In this document: positions 57,888 to 64,000 of the stretch, piece by piece
Layout: each line of letters starts with the position of its first letter
Position numbering within the stretch: the first letter of the stretch is position 1
Assembly (NCBI RefSeq): GCF_033343995.1
Contig: NZ_CP137573.1
Span: 5,551,001 to 5,615,000 of the forward strand
Reading direction: 5' to 3'
DNA: 64,000 bases
From: Streptomyces sp. HUAS YS2
Lineage (GTDB): Bacteria; Actinomycetota; Actinomycetes; Streptomycetales; Streptomycetaceae
The notes under the pieces: model-generated
What the model was told of the DNA's origin: nothing
Databases searched by the model: none
What the model saw: the letters and a program-made list of their open reading frames with translations, nothing else
Translations under genes and position numbers: made by a program

Positions 57888-58895
57888 TCAGGCGTTCAGC
57901 TCCGCCAGCACCCGCAGCGTCGTCAGGTCCGGGGCCGTGACCAGCAGGTCGGTGACCGGGCCCGCGCGCCAGGCCGCGAGGCGTTCGGCGATCCGCTCGC
58001 GCGGGCCGACCAGGGCGATCTCGTCGGCGAAGGCGTCCGGTACGGCAAGGACGGCCTCCTCGCGGCGGTCGGCCGCGAACAGCTCCTGGATGCGCCGGGC
58101 CTCGGCCTCGTAGCCCATGCGACCCATCAGGTCCGCGTGGAAGTTGCGGGCCGCGTGACCCATGCCACCGATGTAGAAGCCGAGCATCGCCTTGACCGGC
58201 AGCAGGCCCTCGGCGACGTCGTCGCAGACCTGTGCCCGGACCATGGGCGCCACGAGGAAGTCCTCGGGGAACGCGGCGACGCCGTACACGTCCGCGTACC
58301 GTGTCGGCGACCAGTACAGCGGCAGCCAGCCGTCGGCGATCTTCAGCGTCTGGGCGACGTTCTTCGGGCCCTCCGCGCCGAGCAGGACCGGCAGGTCCGC
58401 CCGCAGCGGGTGGGTGATCGGCCTGAGCGGCTTGCCGAGGCCGGTGCCGTCCTCGCCCGCGTACGGGTGGGAGTGGAAGCGCCCGTCGAGCGCCACCGGC
58501 CCCTCGCGCCGCAGTACCTGCTTGATCACGTCCACGTACTCGCGGGTCGCGGTCAGCGGGGAGCGCGGGAACGGCCGGCCGTACCAGCCCTCGACCACCT
58601 GCGGGCCGGACAGGCCGAGGCCGAGCATCATCCGTCCGCCGGAGAGGTGGTCGAGCGTCAGCGCGTGCATGGCGGTGGCGGTGGGCGTACGGGCGGCCAT
58701 CTGCGCGACGGCCGTACCGAGCCGGATGCGGGAGGTGTGCGCGGCGATCCAGGTGAGGGCGGTGAAGGCGTCCGAGCCCCACGCCTCGGCCGTCCACACC
58801 GAGTCGTAGCCCAGCCGCTCGGCCTCGCGGGCGAGTTCGAGGTGCGCGGGGGAGGGGCCGCGGCCCCAGTAGCCGAGGGCGAGTCCGAGTCGCAT
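57888..58895 (-). CDS. LLM-class F420-dependent oxidoreductase
   Basis: 335 residues from ATG 58895 with GAAAGG upstream. The luciferase-like TIM-barrel pattern is clear: LGLALGYWGRGPSPAHLEL, WTAEAWGSDAFTALTWIAAH, IRLGTAVAQMAARTPTATA, DHLSGGRMMLGLGLSGPQVV. It most likely uses coenzyme F420 to reduce a cofactor-like or xenobiotic substrate. The gene is convergent with the lipoprotein gene (9-base gap). Confidence 0.9.
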   Translation of the reverse strand: MRLGLALGYWGRGPSPAHLELAREAERLGYDSVWTAEAWGSDAFTALTWIAAHTSRIRLGTAVAQMAARTPTATAMHALTLDHLSGGRMMLGLGLSGPQVVEGWYGRPFPRSPLTATREYVDVIKQVLRREGPVALDGRFHSHPYAGEDGTGLGKPLRPITHPLRADLPVLLGAEGPKNVAQTLKIADGWLPLYWSPTRYADVYGVAAFPEDFLVAPMVRAQVCDDVAEGLLPVKAMLGFYIGGMGHAARNFHADLMGRMGYEAEARRIQELFAADRREEAVLAVPDAFADEIALVGPRERIAERLAAWRAGPVTDLLVTAPDLTTLRVLAELNA

Positions 58896-58945
58896 GGCCG
58901 GCAGCCTTTCTGACGGACTGTCAGTTCCGCTCGGACTGTACGCCA

Positions 58946-58977
58946 ACGGCCCCCCGCCCGGAAGGGCGAGGGGCCGT
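58946..58977 (-). terminator. Terminator of the Pro/Gln-rich membrane protein gene
   Basis: ACGGCCCC / GGGGCCGT arms with an inner GCCC/GGGC pair and a short loop lie 20 bases after the stop of the gene at 58997. Confidence 0.7.
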
Positions 58978-58996
58978 CGGTGAGGAGCGGGCGGGA

Positions 58997-59866
58997 TCAG
59001 CCGTGCTGGATGCCCGTGGTGTCCTGGAGGACGCCGCGACGCCCGTCCTGGGTCTGCGCCACCAGCGCGTCACCGCGCTTGTCGACCGCCAGGTACCAGG
59101 TACCCGGGGCCAGTTCGGCGATCGGCGCCTGCGAGCCGTCCTCCGCGTACAGCGGGCGGGCGACCGGGACGGCGAACCAGAACGGCGCGAAGTCGGCGGC
59201 CGGCTGCGGCTGGGCGCCGTGCTGCTGCTCCGGCGCACCCGGCTGCGGCTGACCCTGCTGGGCGCCGAAGGGCTGGCCCTGCTGGGCGTGCGGGTCGCCC
59301 GGCTGACCCGGCTGGGCGCCGTACGGCTGGTGCTGCTGCGCGCCCGGGTAGCCGTAGCCGCCCTGGACACCCGGCTGACCGGGGTGGCCCTGCTGGCCCG
59401 GCTGCATGCCGTACGGCTGCGGGGCCTGCGGCTTCGGCGCGGTCACCAGCGGCGCCTTGAGCGCGGGCACCAGCGGGGCGGCGACAGCGGCACCGGCCAG
59501 CGCCAGGGCGGCGATGGTGCCGAGGATGAGACCGGCGCCGACGTTGGTGGACTCGAAGATCCACATCAGCAGGTTCCAGGCCGCCGCCACGGCGAACGCG
59601 GCACCGACCTGGGCCAGGTCCAGACCCGCGACCTTGCGGGGCTGCGGCAGGCCGTGCGACACGACCACGAGGGCGCCGCCGGCGATACCCAGGAAGAAGG
59701 CGCCCCAGCCGAGCTGGGAGATCTCCCAGGAGAACGTCGAGGGCACCCGGTCGCAGATGCTGGCCGCGGCGTTACAGCTGGAGACATCCAGGAACGAGGC
59801 GATGAACAGCAGGACCGCTGCTCCGATCACCACGCCGTCGCCTCGGGTGAGCGCACGGATATTCAC
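58997..59866 (-). CDS. Four-helix membrane protein with Pro/Gln/Gly-rich linker
   Basis: 289 residues from GTG 59866 with AAGGA upstream. Four membrane helices (about 12-30, 50-70, 82-105, 112-135) are followed by a long Gln/Pro/Gly/Tyr repeat (about 145-225; PGQQGHPGQPGVQGGYGYPG type). The end is a compact globular domain (PFWFAVPVARPLYAEDG, LAPGTWYLAVDKRGDALV). This matches the DUF5336-like streptomycete membrane family as I recall it. Function is unknown; the linker resembles cell-division accessory proteins. Confidence 0.75.
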   Translation of the reverse strand: MNIRALTRGDGVVIGAAVLLFIASFLDVSSCNAAASICDRVPSTFSWEISQLGWGAFFLGIAGGALVVVSHGLPQPRKVAGLDLAQVGAAFAVAAAWNLLMWIFESTNVGAGLILGTIAALALAGAAVAAPLVPALKAPLVTAPKPQAPQPYGMQPGQQGHPGQPGVQGGYGYPGAQQHQPYGAQPGQPGDPHAQQGQPFGAQQGQPQPGAPEQQHGAQPQPAADFAPFWFAVPVARPLYAEDGSQAPIAELAPGTWYLAVDKRGDALVAQTQDGRRGVLQDTTGIQHG

Positions 59867-59958
59867 GTGAAAGAGTCCTTCGTCGGGTCGTCTCGTCGGG
59901 GTGGCGCAAGGCACGGGGGCGGCACCGTCGTACGGACGAATCTATCGTCCCGTGGGGG

Positions 59959-60840
59959 CTACCCCTTCAGGTAGGTCCCGATGCCGTCCGCGATTCCCCG
60001 CGCCGCTTTCTGGCGCCATGCCGCATTCGAGAGCAACGCGGCATCCTTCGGATCACGCATATTGCCGCATTCCAGGAAGACCTTGGGAACGGTCGAGAGA
60101 TTCAGCCCGCCGAGGTCCGAGCGGATGTCCAACCCGGTGCCGGAACCAATGTAGTTGGCCGGCGACGTGCCGGTGGCGCTCGCGAAGTGTGTGGCGATGC
60201 GCTCGCCGAGGGTACGCGACGGCCCCACGATCTTCGAGGTGTCCGCGGCCCCCGACTGGACGAGGGCGGGCAGGATCACGTGGAAACCCCGGTGTCCCGC
60301 GGCCGAACCGTCCGCGTGCACCGACACCACGGCGTCGGCCTTCGCGGCGTTGCCGAGGCGGGCGCGCTCGTCGATGCACGGCCCGAAGGGCCGGTCGGCG
60401 TCGTGGGTGAGGACGACCGTCGCACCCTGCGCCTTGAGGAGATCCCGCAGACGGTGTGAAACATCCAGGGTGAATGCGGCTTCCGTGTAGTTGTCCGCGG
60501 TGGAGGTACCCGTGGTGTCGCATTCCTTGGGATGGGTCCCGATATCGACCTTCTTGTTGATATCGGCGGTGTGTTGGAAATTACCCGGATTGTGCCCCGG
60601 GTCGACGACGACGGTCCGGCCGGCGAGAGGCAGCGCGGCGCGGGCGGCGCCGGGCGCCGGCGCGGACGCGGCCGGGTTCACCCCGCTCTTCGCGTCGGGA
60701 CCCTTCGCTGTGGGGCTCTTCGTCGTGGGGCTCTTCGCGGCGGCCCGGGGTGCGGCGCCGGAGCCGCTGCCGCACCCGGCGAGCGCGGCGCAGGCGGCGG
60801 CGGACAGCGTGACGGCGAGGATCTTCCGGTGGTGGGGCAC
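59959..60840 (-). CDS. N-acetylmuramoyl-L-alanine amidase (Amidase_3), lipoprotein
   Basis: 293 residues. Lipoprotein signal ends with AALAGC. A Lys/Ser/Pro linker with KSPT repeats precedes the zinc amidase: His in VVVDPGHNPGNF, Glu in NYTEAAFTLDVSHRL, His in AVVSVHADGSA, Glu in VFLECGNM. It cleaves the stem peptide from MurNAc. Long loop insertions are present around DIRSDLGGLNLS. It probably works in wall turnover. Confidence 0.92.
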   Translation of the reverse strand: MPHHRKILAVTLSAAACAALAGCGSGSGAAPRAAAKSPTTKSPTAKGPDAKSGVNPAASAPAPGAARAALPLAGRTVVVDPGHNPGNFQHTADINKKVDIGTHPKECDTTGTSTADNYTEAAFTLDVSHRLRDLLKAQGATVVLTHDADRPFGPCIDERARLGNAAKADAVVSVHADGSAAGHRGFHVILPALVQSGAADTSKIVGPSRTLGERIATHFASATGTSPANYIGSGTGLDIRSDLGGLNLSTVPKVFLECGNMRDPKDAALLSNAAWRQKAARGIADGIGTYLKG

Positions 60841-60942
60841 CCCGCGACTCTACGGCGCGGGGCCGTCAGTTGTTCGAGCCCCGCCGCGACAGACCGGACA
60901 TTCGGCCGCGCGGCAGGCGGCGGGCGACGGGCCCGGATCCGC

Positions 60943-61578
60943 TCAGATCCCCGCGCCCACGCGGCGCAGCACGCGGAGCGAGTCGGTGACCGAGATCTCC
61001 TCGAACGCCCCCGACTCGATGGCCCGGCAGTAGATCCGGTACGGGGCCTGGCCGCCGTCCTCCGGGTTCGGGAACACGTCGTGCACGACCAGCAGACCTC
61101 CCTCGGCGACCTTGGGGGCCCAGCCCTCGTAGTCGTTCGTGGCGTGCTCGTCGGTGTGCCCGCCGTCGATGAACACGAAGCCGAGTTCGCCCGCCCACAC
61201 CTTCGCCACCTGCGGCGAGCGGCCGACGACGGCGATCACGTGGTCCTCCAGACCCGCCTTGCGCAGCGTGCGGCGGAACGTCGGCAGCGTGTCCATCAGT
61301 CCGACCTCCGGGTCCACGACCGTCGGGTCGTGGTACTCCCACCCCGGCTGCTGCTCCTCGCTGCCCCGGTGGTGGTCCACCGTCACCGCCATCACCCCGG
61401 CCTCCCGCGCCACGTCCGCCAGCAGGATCGTCGACCGGCCGCAGTACGTCCCGACCTCGAGGAGCGGAAGCCCGAGCTTCGCCGCCTCGGCGGCGGCCTC
61501 GTACAGCGCCAGCCCCTCCTTGACGGGCATGAAGCCCTTGGCCGACTCGAAGGCGGAAAGGATCTCGGGGGCGGGCAT
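60943..61578 (-). CDS. Class I SAM-dependent methyltransferase (O-methyltransferase-like)
   Basis: 211 residues. SAM motif LLEVGTYCGRSTILLADV (about 40), then AVTVDHHRGSEEQQPG, a mid-motif FVFIDGGHTDEHATNDYEGW and VHDVFPNPED. This matches the cephalosporin-hydroxylase / CmcI-like group rather than catechol enzymes. A single gene, flanked by wall genes; substrate unknown. Confidence 0.82.
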   Translation of the reverse strand: MPAPEILSAFESAKGFMPVKEGLALYEAAAEAAKLGLPLLEVGTYCGRSTILLADVAREAGVMAVTVDHHRGSEEQQPGWEYHDPTVVDPEVGLMDTLPTFRRTLRKAGLEDHVIAVVGRSPQVAKVWAGELGFVFIDGGHTDEHATNDYEGWAPKVAEGGLLVVHDVFPNPEDGGQAPYRIYCRAIESGAFEEISVTDSLRVLRRVGAGI

Positions 61579-61624
61579 GGGATCTCCTACTGACGGGTAC
61601 GCGGGTCCGGGCGCCCATCGTGCC

Positions 61625-62011
61625 CTACGCGTCGCACTCGAACCACACCCTCTTCCCGTCCCCCGCCTCCTCCACCCCCCACCGGTCCGTCACCGCCTCC
61701 ACCAGCAGCAACCCCCGCCCGCCCTCGTCCAGCGGATCCCCGCCCTTCGCGGCGACCGAGCCGGGCACCCCGTCAGCGACCTCGACCCGCAGCCCGTACG
61801 GCTCGCGCAGCACGATCACCGCGCACCGCCGGTCCGGCACGTGCCGCACGACGTTCGCGACGAGCTCGGTGAGCGCGAGCTCGGCGGCGTCGACGAGGTG
61901 GGGCAGCCGCCAGTGGACGAGAAAGCTGCGCAGGATGCGGCGCATGTGGCGGGCGGAGTGCTCACCGACGGTGAACCCCATGCGGTAGGTCGCCTCAGTT
62001 ACGTGATTCAT
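61625..62011 (-). CDS. RsbW-type anti-sigma/HATPase protein
   Basis: 128 residues. N box AAELALTELVANVVRHV, G boxes DEGGRGLLLVEAVTDRWG. No transmembrane helix or dimerisation domain: the stand-alone kinase-type ATPase common in streptomycete WhiJ/AbaA gene sets. It would inhibit a sigma factor or phosphorylate an anti-anti-sigma protein. Divergent from the XRE gene at 62097. Confidence 0.9.
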   Translation of the reverse strand: MNHVTEATYRMGFTVGEHSARHMRRILRSFLVHWRLPHLVDAAELALTELVANVVRHVPDRRCAVIVLREPYGLRVEVADGVPGSVAAKGGDPLDEGGRGLLLVEAVTDRWGVEEAGDGKRVWFECDA

Positions 62012-62096
62012 GCCATCAGAGTGCGGTCGGTTGGTTACGCTCGGCTACGGACCGAACCCAACGCCTGCGGGCGTTCGTTTGGGGGTGACCCGCGCG

Positions 62097-62939
62097 GTGA
62101 GCAACATCCGTGACCTGGATCCCAGCGCGTCTCCGCTGGACTACTACGGCTCCGAGTTGAGACGGCTGAGAGAGGAGGCGAACCTCAAGCAGCCGGATCT
62201 GGGGCGGCTCGTCTACTGCACGGGTTCTCTGATCGGCCAGATCGAGACGGCGAAGAAGGTCCCGACGCGGGAGTTCTCGGAACGGGTCGACGCGGCGCTG
62301 CTGACGGGCGGGGTGTTCAGTCGCTTGGTGGGGCTGGTGCTGCGGAGTCAGCTGCCGGCGTGGTTCCAGGCGTACGCGGAGCTGGAGGCGAAGGCGGCGT
62401 ACATCTCGACCTACCAGTCGCAGCTGGTCTACGGCCTGTTGCAGACGGAGGCGTACGCGCGGTCGGTACTGGCAACGGGGTTGCCGAAGAGGTTGAGCGA
62501 TCTCGTCGCGGCACGAATGGAGCGCCAGCGAATCCTGAAGAGGGACCGCCCACCCATGGTCTGGGTCGTGTTGGACGAGGCCGCGCTGCACAGGCCGATC
62601 GGCGGCCACGATGTGATGCGTAACCAACTGGAGCGCCTGTTGAGTTACTCGGACCAGCGCTGGGTCCGGGTGCAGGTTCTCCCGTACGAGGCAGGCGAGC
62701 ACGCCAGCTTGATCGGATCGTTCAACCTGCTCCGGTTCGACGATGACCCTGACGTGGTCTACACGGAGGACGTCATCTCGGGGCACACGACGGCCAATCC
62801 TGAGACGGTGCGCGAAGCAACGCTTCGTTACGCTCACTTGCAGGCCTCCGCCCTTTCCGTGGAGGATTCGGCGGAACTGATCTTGCGCGTGATGGAGGAA
62901 CGTTATGGGGAGCGGCCCGAAGAACGCGCGGTGGCGTAA
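62097..62939 (+). CDS. XRE-family regulator with DUF5753 (WhiJ-type)
   Basis: 280 residues from GTG 62097 (GGGGGTG nine bases upstream). HTH: GSELRRLREEANLKQPDLGR, GSLIGQIETAKKVPT. From about 95, DUF5753: AELEAKAAYISTYQSQLVYG LLQ-region, MERQRILKRDRPPMVWVVLD, VRVQVLPYEAG, DPDVVYTEDV. These regulators pair with small DUF397 proteins and control development or antibiotic genes. The DUF397 gene overlaps its end by 35 bases. Confidence 0.93.
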   Translation: MSNIRDLDPSASPLDYYGSELRRLREEANLKQPDLGRLVYCTGSLIGQIETAKKVPTREFSERVDAALLTGGVFSRLVGLVLRSQLPAWFQAYAELEAKAAYISTYQSQLVYGLLQTEAYARSVLATGLPKRLSDLVAARMERQRILKRDRPPMVWVVLDEAALHRPIGGHDVMRNQLERLLSYSDQRWVRVQVLPYEAGEHASLIGSFNLLRFDDDPDVVYTEDVISGHTTANPETVREATLRYAHLQASALSVEDSAELILRVMEERYGERPEERAVA

Positions 62940-63108
62940 GTCTTCGTTCAGTGGCAACACCGGCGGCGACTGCATCGAGGTCGCCGACCTCGCCCCCCAC
63001 GTCGCCGTCCGCGACTCCAAGAACCCCGCCGGCCCCGTCCTCACCCTCGCCCCCGCCGCCTTCGCGGCATTCGTCGAGGCCGCGGCGCAGGACCGGATCG
63101 GTCGGTGA
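62905..63108 (+). CDS. DUF397-domain protein (AbaA/BldB-like)
   Basis: 67 residues. WRKSSFSGNTGGDCIEVADL and VAVRDSKNPAGPVLTL are the complete DUF397 signature. It is the usual partner of the WhiJ-type XRE protein just upstream, with which its start overlaps. It probably binds and modulates that regulator. Confidence 0.95.
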   Translation: MGSGPKNARWRKSSFSGNTGGDCIEVADLAPHVAVRDSKNPAGPVLTLAPAAFAAFVEAAAQDRIGR

Positions 63109-63476
63109 GCGACTGGTACGTCCTGGTCGAGGGCGCGCGGTACGACGACTGGGTACTCCTGCGGACCGTCCACGTCGACGGCGACCGCGCGCAGGCCGTC
63201 GCGCGCGCCACCGAGCTGACGCGGGCCTGCCGGGACGACGGCAAGGAGTGGCCGGTGGACACCATCCCGCAGGTCGGGCGGCGGGTCTTCCGTACCTCCG
63301 AGGCGAGTTGGCTCGTGGAGATCCTGCGTTCGCACTGGCACGACGAGAAGAAGGAGCCGTACACCAGCTCGCGCCTGGTCCGCTTCTCCGTCGCGCAGTT
63401 GGAGCACGCCGAGGAGCTCGTCCCCGCCGAACCGCCCGTCAAGAGCCGCCTGCGCCGGGCCCTCGGGCGGGACTAG
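63105..63476 (+). CDS. Conserved hypothetical protein, 123 aa
   Basis: GTG 63105 overlaps the DUF397 stop (GTGA). The protein starts MSDWYVLVEGARYDDWVLLRTVH, has strand VFRTSEASWLVEILRSHWH and an acidic/basic end. It looks soluble. No known domain is recognised, though small genes of this type often follow DUF397 genes in streptomycetes. It is probably in the same operon and may be part of the regulatory set. Confidence 0.75.
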   Translation: MSDWYVLVEGARYDDWVLLRTVHVDGDRAQAVARATELTRACRDDGKEWPVDTIPQVGRRVFRTSEASWLVEILRSHWHDEKKEPYTSSRLVRFSVAQLEHAEELVPAEPPVKSRLRRALGRD

Positions 63477-63486
63477 TAGGACTTGG

Positions 63487-63608
63487 TCAGGTTGGGGCTG
63501 GTGTGGGTATGCCGCGGTGGCAGGTGGGGCATACGCCGGTCCATGTCGCGAGGAGGGTCTGTAGCTCGCGGACGATGCGGTAGAGGCTCAGGCCGGCGTG
63601 GTGTCTCG
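63487..63608 (-). pseudogene. Possible transposase C-terminal fragment
   Basis: The minus-strand frame reads HHAGLSLYRIVRELQTLL, then ATWTGVCPTCHRGIPTPAPT and a stop at 63487. Cys-x2-Cys-His and a Pro-rich tail resemble the ends of some streptomycete transposases. Only about 40 codons remain and there is no inverted repeat, so the assignment is weak. Confidence 0.35.
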
Positions 63609-64000
63609 ATGCTCGATCACCCGATCTCAGCCGACGCTCTCGCGGAGATGGAGCGATGCGATCGCCCCCTGACCGTCGATGATCTCGTCGCGATCGCCTA
63701 CGTGCTCAACACGACCCCCGCGGTGCTGCTGTCGCACATCCCTATCGACATGCCGGAACCCGAGGGGCCTTTTGCCACGGGGCTCCCGAGTGACGTCGAC
63801 CCAACCGAGCTCCGTGCCTGGATCGAGGGGAAGACCACGCTCGACCGCGAGTCGCGGGTGCGCTGGTGGGAAGAGTGGGCTGGCCGCCTCAGGGTCCGGT
63901 CAGCACACCACGAGGAACAGCTGCAGGGAGTGTACGCAGAGCTGCGTGAACTCGGCGACCTGGCAGTCCAAGAAGCAGATGCCCCGCCCGTGCAGCGTCT
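63609..64000 (+). CDS. 5'-truncated XRE-like regulator running off the window
   Basis: From ATG 63609 the frame stays open to the last base (MLDHPISADALAEMERCD, then VDDLVAIAYVLNTTPAVLL, then DPTELRAWIEGKTTLDRESR). The visible start lines up with the second half of an XRE helix-turn-helix, so the first helices appear to be lost. It adjoins the possible transposase tail, which suggests an insertion or deletion cut the 5' end. The 3' end is outside the window. Confidence 0.55.
   Translation, partial: MLDHPISADALAEMERCDRPLTVDDLVAIAYVLNTTPAVLLSHIPIDMPEPEGPFATGLPSDVDPTELRAWIEGKTTLDRESRVRWWEEWAGRLRVRSAHHEEQLQGVYAELRELGDLAVQEADAPPVQR

Overview
The window is chromosomal DNA of a Streptomyces or close relative. 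It has very high G+C, GTG and TTG starts, many 4-base stop/start overlaps, DUF397/DUF5753 pairs, DUF2277, F420-type oxidoreductases and strings of secreted lipoproteins. This identification rests on style and protein families, not on a database match.

Layout. 1-7.2 kb is a tellurium-resistance (Ter) associated block: a DUF475/TerC-like membrane protein, a TerA-like and a TerD protein, then an operon of CitE-like lyase, a four-domain phosphoribosyltransferase fusion and an HAD phosphatase. 7.2-12.3 kb holds a DedA protein, a two-component system and two envelope proteins. A tRNA-Val with a strong terminator follows (12.45 kb), then a sparse stretch with a decayed gene and small SUKH/Imm32-like genes. 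15-24.7 kb is mostly core genome: ArgP/ArgO, GntR, a second DedA, DoxX behind an iron box, PhoD, a secreted HNH nuclease and a GDT1-type transporter under a Mn2+ riboswitch. Two unusual tandem-repeat blocks sit here.

29.7-32.3 kb is a 2,556-bp decayed integrative element. It splits an antibiotic-biosynthesis-monooxygenase (ABM) gene at a 7-bp core, carries a broken large serine recombinase at one end and brings its own intact ABM gene. Further broken genes lie at 33.5-34.7 kb.

36.5-50.4 kb contains steroid-catabolism genes: CYP125-like P450, FadA5-like thiolase, aldehyde dehydrogenase, ferredoxin and a KstR-type TetR repressor, with KstR-like operator sequences at three places. Embedded in it (40.0-46.0 kb) is a cobalamin-riboswitch operon. 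It encodes two membrane-anchored secreted proteins, one an alpha/alpha toroid, plus a complete ECF transporter. It reads as a two-part transcobalamin-like capture system feeding a B12 importer.

50.4-64 kb has a glycosyltransferase/methyltransferase/toroid operon, a membrane-bound helix-turn-helix protein, several secreted proteins and regulators, and a WhiJ/AbaA-type regulatory set. The window ends in a 5'-truncated XRE gene beside what may be a transposase tail. No rRNA, CRISPR array or replication origin was seen.
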